From Pectobacterium brasiliense (GTDB lineage: Bacteria; Pseudomonadota; Gammaproteobacteria; Enterobacterales; Enterobacteriaceae): 64,000 nucleotides of DNA. How positions within the stretch are numbered: position 1 is the stretch's first letter; every line of letters begins with the position of its first letter. A program made the translations under genes and the position numbers. The notes beneath the pieces were generated by a model. The model had not been told where the DNA came from and ran no database searches. It saw nothing but the letters and a program-made list of their open reading frames with translations. The DNA is taken from NCBI RefSeq assembly GCF_016950255.1, contig NZ_JACGFN010000001.1, positions 2,418,001 through 2,482,000 on the forward strand. The letters are read 5' to 3'. Positions 9,426 to 16,909 of the stretch are shown one piece after another.

Positions 9426-10649
9426 TTAATAAAACTCGGCTTTTATATTCCTTCTTATTTTCTTCATTGATTCCTGGCGTCCCAATTGAGAGAGCAAGGC
9501 ATTCATGCGTGGTAACACATGGAATAGGTGCGTTTTAAAGCCATCGCAGAAATAGTTTTTATTCGGTCGCCCATCGCGGGAAATTTCAAACCGATGCTTC
9601 GGGCAGCCGCCATGACAAACCGCTTTCACTTCACAGGTCAGGCAATCTTTGCTGATGTTTTTTCGCTTATTTTCACCAAAGGCGAGGTTTTGCGGCGAAT
9701 TCACCAGCGACGCCAGCTCGTCCTGATTAATATTGCCGAGCTTATTTTCGGGATAAACGAAATGGTCGCAGGAATACACGTCGCCATTCGCTTCCACAAT
9801 CAGGTTGCCGCCGCAGGTTTCGTTGATGACGCAGGCGCTAAGCTGCCCGGTCATTTTGGTCAGCGTTTGCTCGAAGTTCATGACAAACACATTGCCCAGA
9901 TCATGCTGAACCCAATAATCAAAAATCGTATTCAGGAAACGGCCATAGGCTTTGGCAGGCACTGACCACTCCGTCACGCTGCACTGGCCCGAAAAATCCG
10001 GCTGAATCAGCACCAGTCCGTTATCGTCCGGCTGAGCAGCGCGGCGCTCCACCAGCGGAATGAACTGCATGTAGCGGCTGCCGATACGTTTAAGAAACTG
10101 GTAGACATCCAGCGGGCGTTTCACATTTTCCGCATTCACCACCGTCAGGGTATTAAATTCAACCCGGTGACGCTTCAGCGCCTCCAGCCCTTTCATCACG
10201 TCATCAAAGGTGCTTTTCCCTGCTCGCGTGAGACGATGGGCATCATTGCTGATACGGTCACCGTCGATCGATAATCCCACCAGAAATTGGTTCTCTTTCA
10301 GAAAACGCGCCCAGTCGTCATCAATATTGGTGCCGTTGGTCTGAAAGAAGTTATTGATCTGCTTTGCGCCACGGTATTGGTTCTGTAGCCGTACCGCTTC
10401 TCGGAAGAAATCGATGCCTAGCAGAGTCGGCTCGCCGCCTTGCCACGGGAAATCAACAACGGGTGCCTGCTGGCTGCTGATGTTCTTTCGCACATAGTTT
10501 TCCAACGTATCGCCATCCATCTTCCAGCGGCTTTTCCGCTCTGGGTAAAGATGTTCCTTCTCCAGATAAAAACAGTATGAGCAATCGATATTGCACACGG
10601 ATCCTGAAGGCTTGGCCATCAACTGAAAATTGGCAATAGACTGACTCAT
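9426..10649 (-). CDS. Anaerobic sulfatase-maturating enzyme (radical SAM, SPASM domain)
   Basis: Converts the active-site Cys or Ser of sulfatases to formylglycine without oxygen. The radical-SAM cluster motif CNIDCSYC (Cys19, 23, 26 from the ATG) is followed by FPWQGGEPTLLG and QTNGT, and the C-terminal SPASM cysteines are in CGGNLIVEANGDVYSCDHF and CLTCEVKAVCHGGCPKHRF. I use the ATG at 10649, which has GAGGTG upstream; an in-frame GTG two codons earlier sits inside that ribosome site. It lies between two sulfatase genes in one operon. In the family such enzymes (AtsB/AslB/YdeM) can serve Cys- and Ser-type substrates, which fits the mixed sulfatases here. Confidence 0.95.
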   Translation of the reverse strand: MSQSIANFQLMAKPSGSVCNIDCSYCFYLEKEHLYPERKSRWKMDGDTLENYVRKNISSQQAPVVDFPWQGGEPTLLGIDFFREAVRLQNQYRGAKQINNFFQTNGTNIDDDWARFLKENQFLVGLSIDGDRISNDAHRLTRAGKSTFDDVMKGLEALKRHRVEFNTLTVVNAENVKRPLDVYQFLKRIGSRYMQFIPLVERRAAQPDDNGLVLIQPDFSGQCSVTEWSVPAKAYGRFLNTIFDYWVQHDLGNVFVMNFEQTLTKMTGQLSACVINETCGGNLIVEANGDVYSCDHFVYPENKLGNINQDELASLVNSPQNLAFGENKRKNISKDCLTCEVKAVCHGGCPKHRFEISRDGRPNKNYFCDGFKTHLFHVLPRMNALLSQLGRQESMKKIRRNIKAEFY

Positions 10650-10755
10650 TGGCACCTCAACGTAACTGACTGGCTACACGATGTTCTTTCCCTGAGAGAG
10701 ATTCTCTTTCCTGAGAAAATCACCGCCAACCTCCAGGCTGGCGGATCGTTTGCGA

Positions 10756-12222
10756 TTACAGATCGAACAGAGGCGGTTTCTTCTCACCCAGCGACTGTTC
10801 ATACGCCCGCGCTTTCTCAATCAGCGCCCGATAGCGATCCGGCTCTTTCGCCGACAGATCGTGCTGCTCAGAGACATCATCGCGCAAGTTGAACATGAGC
10901 GGTTTTTCCAGATCGACCGGGATACCCGCTTTCTTGTCACGGAAGACCACCTTGTAGTCGCCGTCACGGTAGGCATCCATCTTGCCCCAATAGAAATACG
11001 GCATGAAAGTACGCGCACTCGGCTTTCCGTTCAGGAAGGCGGCGCTGAGATCCACACCGTCCAGATCGCGCTGGGCATGCTGGCTACCGGTGATCTTCAT
11101 CAGCGTCGGCAGAAGGTCCAGCGTACTGCCGATATCATCCACCACTTTCGGCGCGATATGGGATTTCCAGTTCACGATAAACGGAACGCGCTGACCGCCT
11201 TCAAATACGGTACTTTTACCCGAACGCAGCGGCAGTGCTGAACCGGCCAAACCGTCTTTGTCATACTGCAACCACGGGCCGTTGTCGGAAGTAAAAATCA
11301 CGATAGTGTTTTCCGCCAGCTTGTTCGCTTCCAGCGCCTGATAGATCTGCCCCACCGACCAGTCGATCTCCAGCATCACATCGCCGTAAGGGTTATGCCC
11401 TTTGCCCTTAAATTCCGGTGAGGTAAACAGCGGTACGTGGGTCTGCGGGTAAGCCATATACATAAAGAACGACTGATCTTTATTGTCGGCAATGTACTGC
11501 ACCGCCTTGTTCGTTACATCCTTAGTAAAACTGGCCTGCTGGAAGCCCTGCGGCACGGCATAATCGACCTGCTTTCCGTTATCTTTGTAGGAGTGATAAA
11601 GCGGCACGTTCCAGTATTCCTGCCGCGGTGCGCGGTTGATCTCTTCCATTTTGCTCAGCAGTTCACGCCTTTTCGGATCGCTGCTTGCCAGACGATTCAT
11701 CTCCACCTGATCGACAACGGTGCTGAAGCGATCGTTGCTGGTCGGGATCCCGTACCACTCATCAAAACCGTGGCGCGTCGGGAACGCAGTCGACTGCGTC
11801 CCTAAATGCCACTTGCCGTACATGATGGTGCGATATCCGTTGTGCTGGAGTGATTCCGCCATGCTGATTTCATCGTCGGGGAAACCATCAGGATCTTCAT
11901 CCATAAACACGCCGGGAATTTTTGTACCGTATAGCCCTGTTTTCGTTTCGATACGGCCCGTCATCAATCCGCCGCGGCTGGGAGAAGAGATCGCCGAAGA
12001 GACATAAAAATTGGTCCAGCGCTGCCCTGTCGCCGCCAGCTTATCCAGATGAGGCGTCGGCGTTTTCGCGCCCTGTACCGACATATCGGCCCACCCCATA
12101 TCATCGGTAAACAGGATGATCACATTCGGCTTCGTCTGCGCCGCCGCAGCGACCTGCCACAGTGCCGGCCCAGCCAGCAGCGCCGTCGCGACAGAGAGTG
12201 CCATGACATGCTTCTTCATCAT
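10756..12222 (-). CDS. Exported arylsulfatase-like sulfatase, Ser-type
   Basis: About 488 residues. The start is placed at the tandem ATGs at 12222/12219 behind a GGGGGATGGAAG ribosome site; an upstream in-frame extension would run through the leader terminator and is rejected. The signal peptide (KKHVMALSVATALLAGPALW) is followed by NVIILFTDDMGWADM (metal site) and the modification motif ISSPSRGGLMTGR with catalytic Ser79, which requires the radical-SAM maturase and not the aerobic Cys-specific enzyme. FTSDNGPWL, FEGGQRVPFIVNWKS and HDLSAKEPDRY are typical of the arylsulfatase A/AtsA branch. First gene of the operon with the maturase and the Cys-type sulfatase, preceded by a CRP-RAT-terminator leader. 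Confidence 0.92.
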   Translation of the reverse strand: MMKKHVMALSVATALLAGPALWQVAAAAQTKPNVIILFTDDMGWADMSVQGAKTPTPHLDKLAATGQRWTNFYVSSAISSPSRGGLMTGRIETKTGLYGTKIPGVFMDEDPDGFPDDEISMAESLQHNGYRTIMYGKWHLGTQSTAFPTRHGFDEWYGIPTSNDRFSTVVDQVEMNRLASSDPKRRELLSKMEEINRAPRQEYWNVPLYHSYKDNGKQVDYAVPQGFQQASFTKDVTNKAVQYIADNKDQSFFMYMAYPQTHVPLFTSPEFKGKGHNPYGDVMLEIDWSVGQIYQALEANKLAENTIVIFTSDNGPWLQYDKDGLAGSALPLRSGKSTVFEGGQRVPFIVNWKSHIAPKVVDDIGSTLDLLPTLMKITGSQHAQRDLDGVDLSAAFLNGKPSARTFMPYFYWGKMDAYRDGDYKVVFRDKKAGIPVDLEKPLMFNLRDDVSEQHDLSAKEPDRYRALIEKARAYEQSLGEKKPPLFDL

Positions 12223-12264
12223 CTTCCATCCCCCCAGAGTTATCGTTTTCGTTTTTCTCAAGGC

Positions 12265-12315
12265 AAAAAAAAACCTGATCGCCAAACGACACAACGGCCG
12301 CTCGCCAATCAGGTT
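12265..12315 (-). terminator. Leader terminator controlled by RAT copy 3
   Basis: On the minus strand the basal stem AACCTGAT/ATCAGGTT (12308-12315 with 12272-12279) carries an imperfect upper part and is followed by nine T, then GC, the same ending as the other two leader terminators. It stands 43 bases before the start of the Ser-type sulfatase gene. Confidence 0.82.
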
Positions 12316-12362
12316 TCACCCATGAATAACATTCTCTACGCCATGCTTCATGGTCATGTCCT
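12311..12362 (-). promoter_or_regulatory. RAT (BglG/LicT-type antiterminator site), copy 3, with enlarged loop
   Basis: The 5' arm is AGG-A-CA-TGA-CCATGAA (12362 down to 12347), then a 20-base apical loop, then TTCATGG-G-TG-AAA-CCT (12326 down to 12311). It has the same block order as copies 1 and 2: a three-pair base, A opposite AAA, a two-pair step (CA/TG instead of CG/CG), TGA opposite G, and an upper stem of seven pairs. The terminal CCT overlaps the terminator arm. The covariation supports a real structure, but the long loop and the CA/TG step are unusual, so binding by the same protein is inference. Confidence 0.7.
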
Positions 12363-12368
12363 GAAGGT

Positions 12369-12398
12369 AGTTTTACTCACTTTCTGGATTACATACAA
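12369..12398 (-). promoter_or_regulatory. Possible promoter of the sulfatase-maturase operon
   Basis: On the minus strand TTGTAT (12398-12393), a 17-bp spacer and TAAAAC (12375-12370). Both boxes match four of six consensus bases. The start expected near 12363 is the first base of the RAT stem, as for copy 1. Confidence 0.4.
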
Positions 12399-12415
12399 AC
12401 AACATAATCAAGGTA

Positions 12416-12431
12416 TGTGAACAGATTCACA
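12416..12431 (-). promoter_or_regulatory. Perfect CRP-type box upstream of the sulfatase-maturase operon
   Basis: TGTGA-N6-TCACA, ten of ten consensus positions, inside a longer nine-pair palindrome (GGTATGTGA with TCACATACC, 12412-12435). The centre is 61.5 bp before the RAT. It lies between the two sulfatase genes and argues for an independent promoter there. Confidence 0.78.
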
Positions 12432-12440
12432 TACCCATTT

Positions 12441-14171
12441 TCACGGCTGAATGGACAACGCGCCGACCGGACTTTCCTGCCAGCCATAGCGAATCGCCTT
12501 GAATTGCAGCTGTGATGCACTTTTCAGCGGCGTGATACTGCCCGTGTACAGCTCCCACTCTTTGCCATCCCAGCTGTAGCCAATGGAGGCATCCTGCGTG
12601 CGGTTAGCCAGATAAATTTTGTTGCTGACCGCATCCCACTGCGCCACTGGCGTCAGCGTGGCCCGCTGCTTTCCCTGCTCATCCAGCAAATCCGCCACCA
12701 TCTGATCTTCCGCGATCAGATTCATGTCGTTCGCGCTGCTACGCCAGCGATCCATCTCCTCGCGCATCCGCACCAGTACGGCGTTTTGAGCCGGATCGGC
12801 CGCCAGATTATGCAACTGCAAGGGATCGCGTCGCAGATCGTAAAGCTCTTCCGCCGGACGATCGGCAAACCAGCTTTGCTGCTCGGCGCTCAGTTGCTGC
12901 TGCTCATGCGCCGCATTCAAATCCTTCATCGATCCGAGCGCGTTGCGGAAAGCAATGCCGATGCCACCCGGCGTGGTCGCCAGATTACGGACATATTGAT
13001 AGTCACGGTCCCGGACAAAATAGGCGCGCATGTCGTATTCATCCATCCGCCCGCGCACGCCGTAGACAAACTGGCGCTGCGGCGCGAAGTCCTGCGCCAG
13101 ACTGATACCGCGCATATAGTCAGGCTGTTTGATGTCGGCAAACCCCAGAATGGTCGGCGCCAGATCCTCGAACGACACCAGCCGATCGTTCTTGCTCCCT
13201 TCCGCCAACCAGCCTGCCGGACGATATTTCTCGGGGATATGCACCATCAGCGGGACATGAGTGCCAGAATCGTAGCCTTCACGCTTATGACGCGGGATCC
13301 CATCACCGTTATCCGCCGTGAAAATGACGATGGTGTTATCCCACAGCCCGTCTTTTTTCAGCCCGTCCAGCAACTTACCGACCTGCATATCCATAATATG
13401 AATATTGTCGTAATGCTGCGCCAGTTCCCGTCGGGTTTGCGGCGTATCCCGCAGATAAGGCTCCAGTGTCAGACGTTGCGGATCCGTTGGCTTATAACGG
13501 TATTGCTGGCGGAAGGTATCCCACTGTTTGACGAAGCGCGATTGGCCCGCCGGGTGGTTTTCCGCCGTAAAGAGCGCCGATTCATGCGTAATCTGCGGGT
13601 TGAAATTCATGAAGAACGGCTTGCCCTTCAGATCATAATTACGCCAGGCCAGCTGAATATGCAGATCGTCCATGCTGCTGTACTCGCCATGGCGCGTCCA
13701 CAGGGTGAAAGGGCCAACATCGGCATGACCTTTCGTAAACTGGTAATCCGTCTTGGTGTCGTTATAGGTGAAGTAACCGCTGCGGCGCAGCAGTTCGGGG
13801 TAGCCTTTCACATAAGAAGGCGGCACACCTAAATAGCCACCTGCGGGTCGGGTAGCCGTACGCATGTGCTGCAACCCGGTCGTATGTTGAAACATGCCGG
13901 TAATCAGCCCCGCTCGCGACGGGGCCGATACGCCTGCCATCGTGAAGGCTTGCGTAAAGACAACGGACTCTTTTGCCAGCGCATCCAGATTCGGCGTTCG
14001 CGCCTGTGTATCCCCGTATGCGCCCAGACGGGGATTCATGTCCTCCGCCACAATCAGCACCACATTCGGGCGCGGACTGGCGATCTGAGCGGAAAAATCG
14101 GCACTCACTGCCTGACCAGACAGTGAAAGTGCCGCCAACATCGCCGCGACCAGAGGTGTCTTCTTCATCAT
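12441..14171 (-). CDS. Exported sulfatase, Ser-type
   Basis: A 576-residue type I sulfatase. It starts with a signal peptide (MMKKTPLVAAMLAALSLSG, cleavage near AVSA), then RPNVVLIVAEDMNPRLGAYGD, and the formylglycine motif VSAPSRAGLITG with catalytic Ser82. VIFTADNGDGIPRHKR holds the second metal-binding half, and the C-terminal about 100 residues form the usual small domain. It starts 67 bp after the PTS gene on the same strand, so it is probably co-transcribed with it, while the next sulfatase has its own leader. The neighbouring maturase is expected to activate it. Substrate unknown; start could be either of the two adjacent ATGs. Confidence 0.92.
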   Translation of the reverse strand: MMKKTPLVAAMLAALSLSGQAVSADFSAQIASPRPNVVLIVAEDMNPRLGAYGDTQARTPNLDALAKESVVFTQAFTMAGVSAPSRAGLITGMFQHTTGLQHMRTATRPAGGYLGVPPSYVKGYPELLRRSGYFTYNDTKTDYQFTKGHADVGPFTLWTRHGEYSSMDDLHIQLAWRNYDLKGKPFFMNFNPQITHESALFTAENHPAGQSRFVKQWDTFRQQYRYKPTDPQRLTLEPYLRDTPQTRRELAQHYDNIHIMDMQVGKLLDGLKKDGLWDNTIVIFTADNGDGIPRHKREGYDSGTHVPLMVHIPEKYRPAGWLAEGSKNDRLVSFEDLAPTILGFADIKQPDYMRGISLAQDFAPQRQFVYGVRGRMDEYDMRAYFVRDRDYQYVRNLATTPGGIGIAFRNALGSMKDLNAAHEQQQLSAEQQSWFADRPAEELYDLRRDPLQLHNLAADPAQNAVLVRMREEMDRWRSSANDMNLIAEDQMVADLLDEQGKQRATLTPVAQWDAVSNKIYLANRTQDASIGYSWDGKEWELYTGSITPLKSASQLQFKAIRYGWQESPVGALSIQP

Positions 14172-14237
14172 TTAGGTTTCCTTAGACGTCTTGAGCCGCA
14201 CGCCGCCACGTGTTATCTGGCGGCGATGCCCTATCAT

Positions 14238-16160
14238 TCACCGCCCTACGAGCGCAATAACCGTCTCTCCGGCCTGCTGCTGACGTGCCGCACCCAAGCT
14301 GAATACGCGATATTCTTCCGCATTCGTGATCACCATCGGCGTCACCGTGTCGTAGCCCGCCTTCTGGATCGCGTCCAGATCGAACTCCAGCAGCAGTTGG
14401 CCTTTTGTCACTTTATCGCCTTCTGCAACGTGCATCTGATAATGCTGGCCTTCCAGCTGTACCGTGTTGATGCCGACATGAATCAGAATCTCCGCACCCT
14501 TTTGCGAGAGAATACCGACGGCATGACCGCTGGCGAACGTGCTAGCAATCATGCCGTCCACCGGCGAATAGATACGACCTTCTTGCGGCAGAATGGCGAC
14601 CCCCTGCCCGACGACGCCGGAAGAGAACACTTTGTCATTTACCTCTTCCAGCAAGATCAGTTCACCTTTTGCTGGCGACCCCAGCTGTTCCGCCGTCTCC
14701 GGTGCGTCTTTCAGCGGTAGAGGCACAGCATTGGCCTGCTGGCGCGATACTGGCGCAGCCGGTGTCGTGGTGGGTGAATGTGTGGGAGCAGGCGTGCTTT
14801 CGGCAGGCTGCGTCGGTTCATCGAACCCAACGATAACCGTCAGTACAAAACTGGCCACGAAAGCAATCGCACAGCCGATGAGGAACCCGATAAAGCCCTC
14901 GCCGTAGAAAATCGGCAGCGTCAGTAAGCCGGGCATTCCCATGGAGATCGCCGAGCTTTTCGCGTAACCGACGATCGCGCCCCCCAGTGCAGCTGCGATC
15001 ACCGCACAGATAAACGGTTTTTTCAGCTTCAGCGTGACGCCGTAAACGCCAGGTTCCGTGATACCAAACAGCGAGGCGATAAAAGTACTGCCCGCCAGCG
15101 CTTTGAGCTTTTTATCTTTGGTGCGCACCATGACGCCCAACAGCGCACCAGACTGAGCGAAGACCGACGGGCTGGATGCCGCTTTGAGGTAGCTGTGTCC
15201 CATGACCGACAGGTCATTAATAAACACGGTCACAAATCCCCAGTGCACGCCGAAGATCACTAAAATCTGCCACGCCGCCGCAATCAGCGCCCCGGCAATA
15301 ATCGGGTTGAAGCTGTAGATACTGACAAACACCGACGCAATCAGCTTACTGGCCGAGATACCAATCGGCCCGATGGTCATCAGCGTGAGCGGCACCATCA
15401 GCACCAGCAGGAAGAACGGCGTCAGAATATTGCGTACGCTTTCGTGAATATGGCGATTCAGGAAACGCTCGATATACGACATCAGCCACACGCTGAAGAT
15501 AATCGGAATCACCGAGGAGGTGTATTTCATCATGACAACGGGCAAGCCGAAGAACGTCACGGGCTGACCGGCATCAAATAGCCCCTGAATCGTCGGGTAA
15601 ACCAGCGCACCGGCAATCGACACCGCCACAAAAATGTTGGTTTCGAATTTACGCGCGGAGGTAATCGCCAGCAGCATCGGCAGGAAGTAAAACAGGCTGT
15701 CGGACGCCGCATGCAGAATGACATAGGTGCTTTCTTTGGTATTCAGCCAGCCGAGCGCAATGACGATAGCCAGCGCCCCTTTTAGCACACCTGCCGCCGC
15801 CATCGCCCCCAGCAAGGGGGTAAAGATTCCGGCAACCAGATCAATCAGCCGCCCCATCGCAGACGTTGATGCCTCACTTTCTGCTGCCTGACGTTTCCCG
15901 TCGCCGTCCTCCAACAGCTTGGAGATTGAACCAAACGCGCGGTACACCTCCGGCACGCGGTTCCCGATCACCACCTGCAATTGTCCTGATGCGTTGATAA
16001 CCGTAATAACGCCTTCCAGTGCCTCAAGCGCAGCCACATCCACTTTACCGTGATCGACAATCTTAAAGCGCAAGCGTGTTGCACAATGCACCAGAGTCGA
16101 AACGTTCGTCTCTCCTCCGACCAACCTCAGAATATTTTCAGCGAGCACTTTGCTATTCAT
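14238..16160 (-). CDS. Beta-glucoside-type PTS permease, EIIBCA
   Basis: Imports and phosphorylates beta-glucosides at the inner membrane. The 640 residues are ordered B-C-A. The EIIB domain (1-85) has the phospho-cysteine in TLVHCATRLRF (Cys26). The EIIC domain (about 105-460) has about ten membrane segments and the GITEPGVYGVTLKLKKPF loop. A linker rich in Pro, Thr and Ala leads to the EIIA domain (from about 490), with KGAEILIHVGINTVQLEG containing the phospho-histidine. I start at the ATG at 16160 (GGAAG ribosome site), since upstream codons fall in the leader. BglF-type permeases also control their antiterminator protein by phosphorylation, and this gene has a RAT leader. It leads into a sulfatase gene 67 bp on. 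Confidence 0.95.
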   Translation of the reverse strand: MNSKVLAENILRLVGGETNVSTLVHCATRLRFKIVDHGKVDVAALEALEGVITVINASGQLQVVIGNRVPEVYRAFGSISKLLEDGDGKRQAAESEASTSAMGRLIDLVAGIFTPLLGAMAAAGVLKGALAIVIALGWLNTKESTYVILHAASDSLFYFLPMLLAITSARKFETNIFVAVSIAGALVYPTIQGLFDAGQPVTFFGLPVVMMKYTSSVIPIIFSVWLMSYIERFLNRHIHESVRNILTPFFLLVLMVPLTLMTIGPIGISASKLIASVFVSIYSFNPIIAGALIAAAWQILVIFGVHWGFVTVFINDLSVMGHSYLKAASSPSVFAQSGALLGVMVRTKDKKLKALAGSTFIASLFGITEPGVYGVTLKLKKPFICAVIAAALGGAIVGYAKSSAISMGMPGLLTLPIFYGEGFIGFLIGCAIAFVASFVLTVIVGFDEPTQPAESTPAPTHSPTTTPAAPVSRQQANAVPLPLKDAPETAEQLGSPAKGELILLEEVNDKVFSSGVVGQGVAILPQEGRIYSPVDGMIASTFASGHAVGILSQKGAEILIHVGINTVQLEGQHYQMHVAEGDKVTKGQLLLEFDLDAIQKAGYDTVTPMVITNAEEYRVFSLGAARQQQAGETVIALVGR

Positions 16161-16244
16161 AATGACTTCCCGTTTCGTCAATGGCTGCAACTGCCTGATA
16201 CACGTCATCCCGCTTGTTGTCCGCTGGCCAGCTGGAAAATAAGC

Positions 16245-16293
16245 AAAAAAAAACCTGGATAAAGCAGCGTGCTATACGCTGCTTTATCCAGGT
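16245..16293 (-). terminator. Leader terminator controlled by RAT copy 2
   Basis: On the minus strand a 17-bp perfect stem (ACCTGGATAAAGCAGCG at 16293-16277, its complement at 16269-16253) with a seven-base loop is followed by a run of T. It lies 85 bases before the PTS start codon. Confidence 0.93.
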
Positions 16294-16321
16294 CTCGCCC
16301 AGAAAATTCTGGTGACGTCCT
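16290..16321 (-). promoter_or_regulatory. RAT (BglG/LicT-type antiterminator site), copy 2
   Basis: The 5' arm is AGG-A-CG-TCA-CCAGAA, the loop TT, and the 3' arm TTCTGG-G-CG-AGA-CCT. The same pairing plan and the same internal-loop bases as copy 1 are kept although the paired blocks differ (AGG/CCT for AAG/CTT, CCAGAA/TTCTGG for CCGCC/GGCGG). Overlaps the terminator arm. Confidence 0.88.
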
Positions 16322-16373
16322 TTCCTGTTTTCTAACAAGTTCACGCTGAGAAAGCTATCTCTACGTTTTATTC

Positions 16374-16389
16374 TGTGAAAACAGTCACT
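16374..16389 (-). promoter_or_regulatory. CRP-type box upstream of the PTS gene
   Basis: On the minus strand AGTGA-N6-TCACA, nine of ten consensus positions. Its centre is 60.5 bp before the first base of RAT copy 2, the same spacing as at copy 1. Confidence 0.65.
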
Positions 16390-16445
16390 AAATTTTTACC
16401 AATCATGCGAAGCCGCCCACTCCATGACGTGATAAAAACAAAATG

Positions 16446-16467
16446 ACGCCTCTCAGAAGAGGCGCCA
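16446..16467 (-). terminator. Terminator after the DUF305 gene
   Basis: A seven-pair stem (CGCCTCT with AGAGGCG) with a four-base loop, 10 bases beyond the stop codon. On the minus strand it is followed by TCATTTTG, a weak T run. Confidence 0.65.
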
Positions 16468-16476
16468 TAGGTAAAT

Positions 16477-16842
16477 TTACGGCTTGTTCTGCTTCTTCAA
16501 CCAGGCTTCCATTTGGTCGATCTCCGGCTGCTGGGCTTTGATAATCTCTTCCGCCAGCTTACGCAACTCCGGGTCTTTACCGTATTTCAGCTCCGTTTTT
16601 GCCATATCAATCGCGCCGCGGTGATGCGCAATCATCCCCTTGGCAAAGGCAATATCAGGGTCGCTGGACTGCATCCCTTCCATCATCTCGCTATGCATCG
16701 CATCCATCCCTTTCATGTACGCCTGCTGGGAGGACGACGCGTCGTTCGCAGCACCGTGGCCGCTATGTGCGCTGTCGGCCGCGAACGAGAGAAACGGAAC
16801 CAGCAACGCTGCCGTTAATAACAAATGGACTTTCTTCATCAC
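16477..16842 (-). CDS. DUF305 (CopM-like) exported protein
   Basis: A 121-residue protein with a signal peptide (KKVHLLLTAALLVPFLSFA), a His/Ser-rich linker (SAHSGHGAAND) and one DUF305 four-helix unit. The family signature FAKGMIAHHRGAIDMA with paired histidines is at about residues 66-81, and the C-terminus ends with EIDQMEAWLKKQ. Methionines and histidines (MHSEMMEGM) could bind copper or other metal, as proposed for CopM-type relatives. It is monocistronic, between the beta-glucoside PTS leader and a diguanylate cyclase. The precise role is unknown; a metal-stress role is inference from the family. Confidence 0.85.
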   Translation of the reverse strand: MMKKVHLLLTAALLVPFLSFAADSAHSGHGAANDASSSQQAYMKGMDAMHSEMMEGMQSSDPDIAFAKGMIAHHRGAIDMAKTELKYGKDPELRKLAEEIIKAQQPEIDQMEAWLKKQNKP

Positions 16843-16909
16843 AACCTCTCAATCAGTCACAGTACCGTTGAGGGTAGACGTTCCAGTAAGGGGAAGGTCA
16901 AGGGAAGAG

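Noticed and set aside
12311..12335. First reading of RAT copy 3 as a short hairpin TTCA-TGGG-TGAA
   Set aside because: It does not keep the RAT internal loops. Pairing with AGGACATGACCATGAA further upstream restores the full RAT plan, so the longer structure is preferred.
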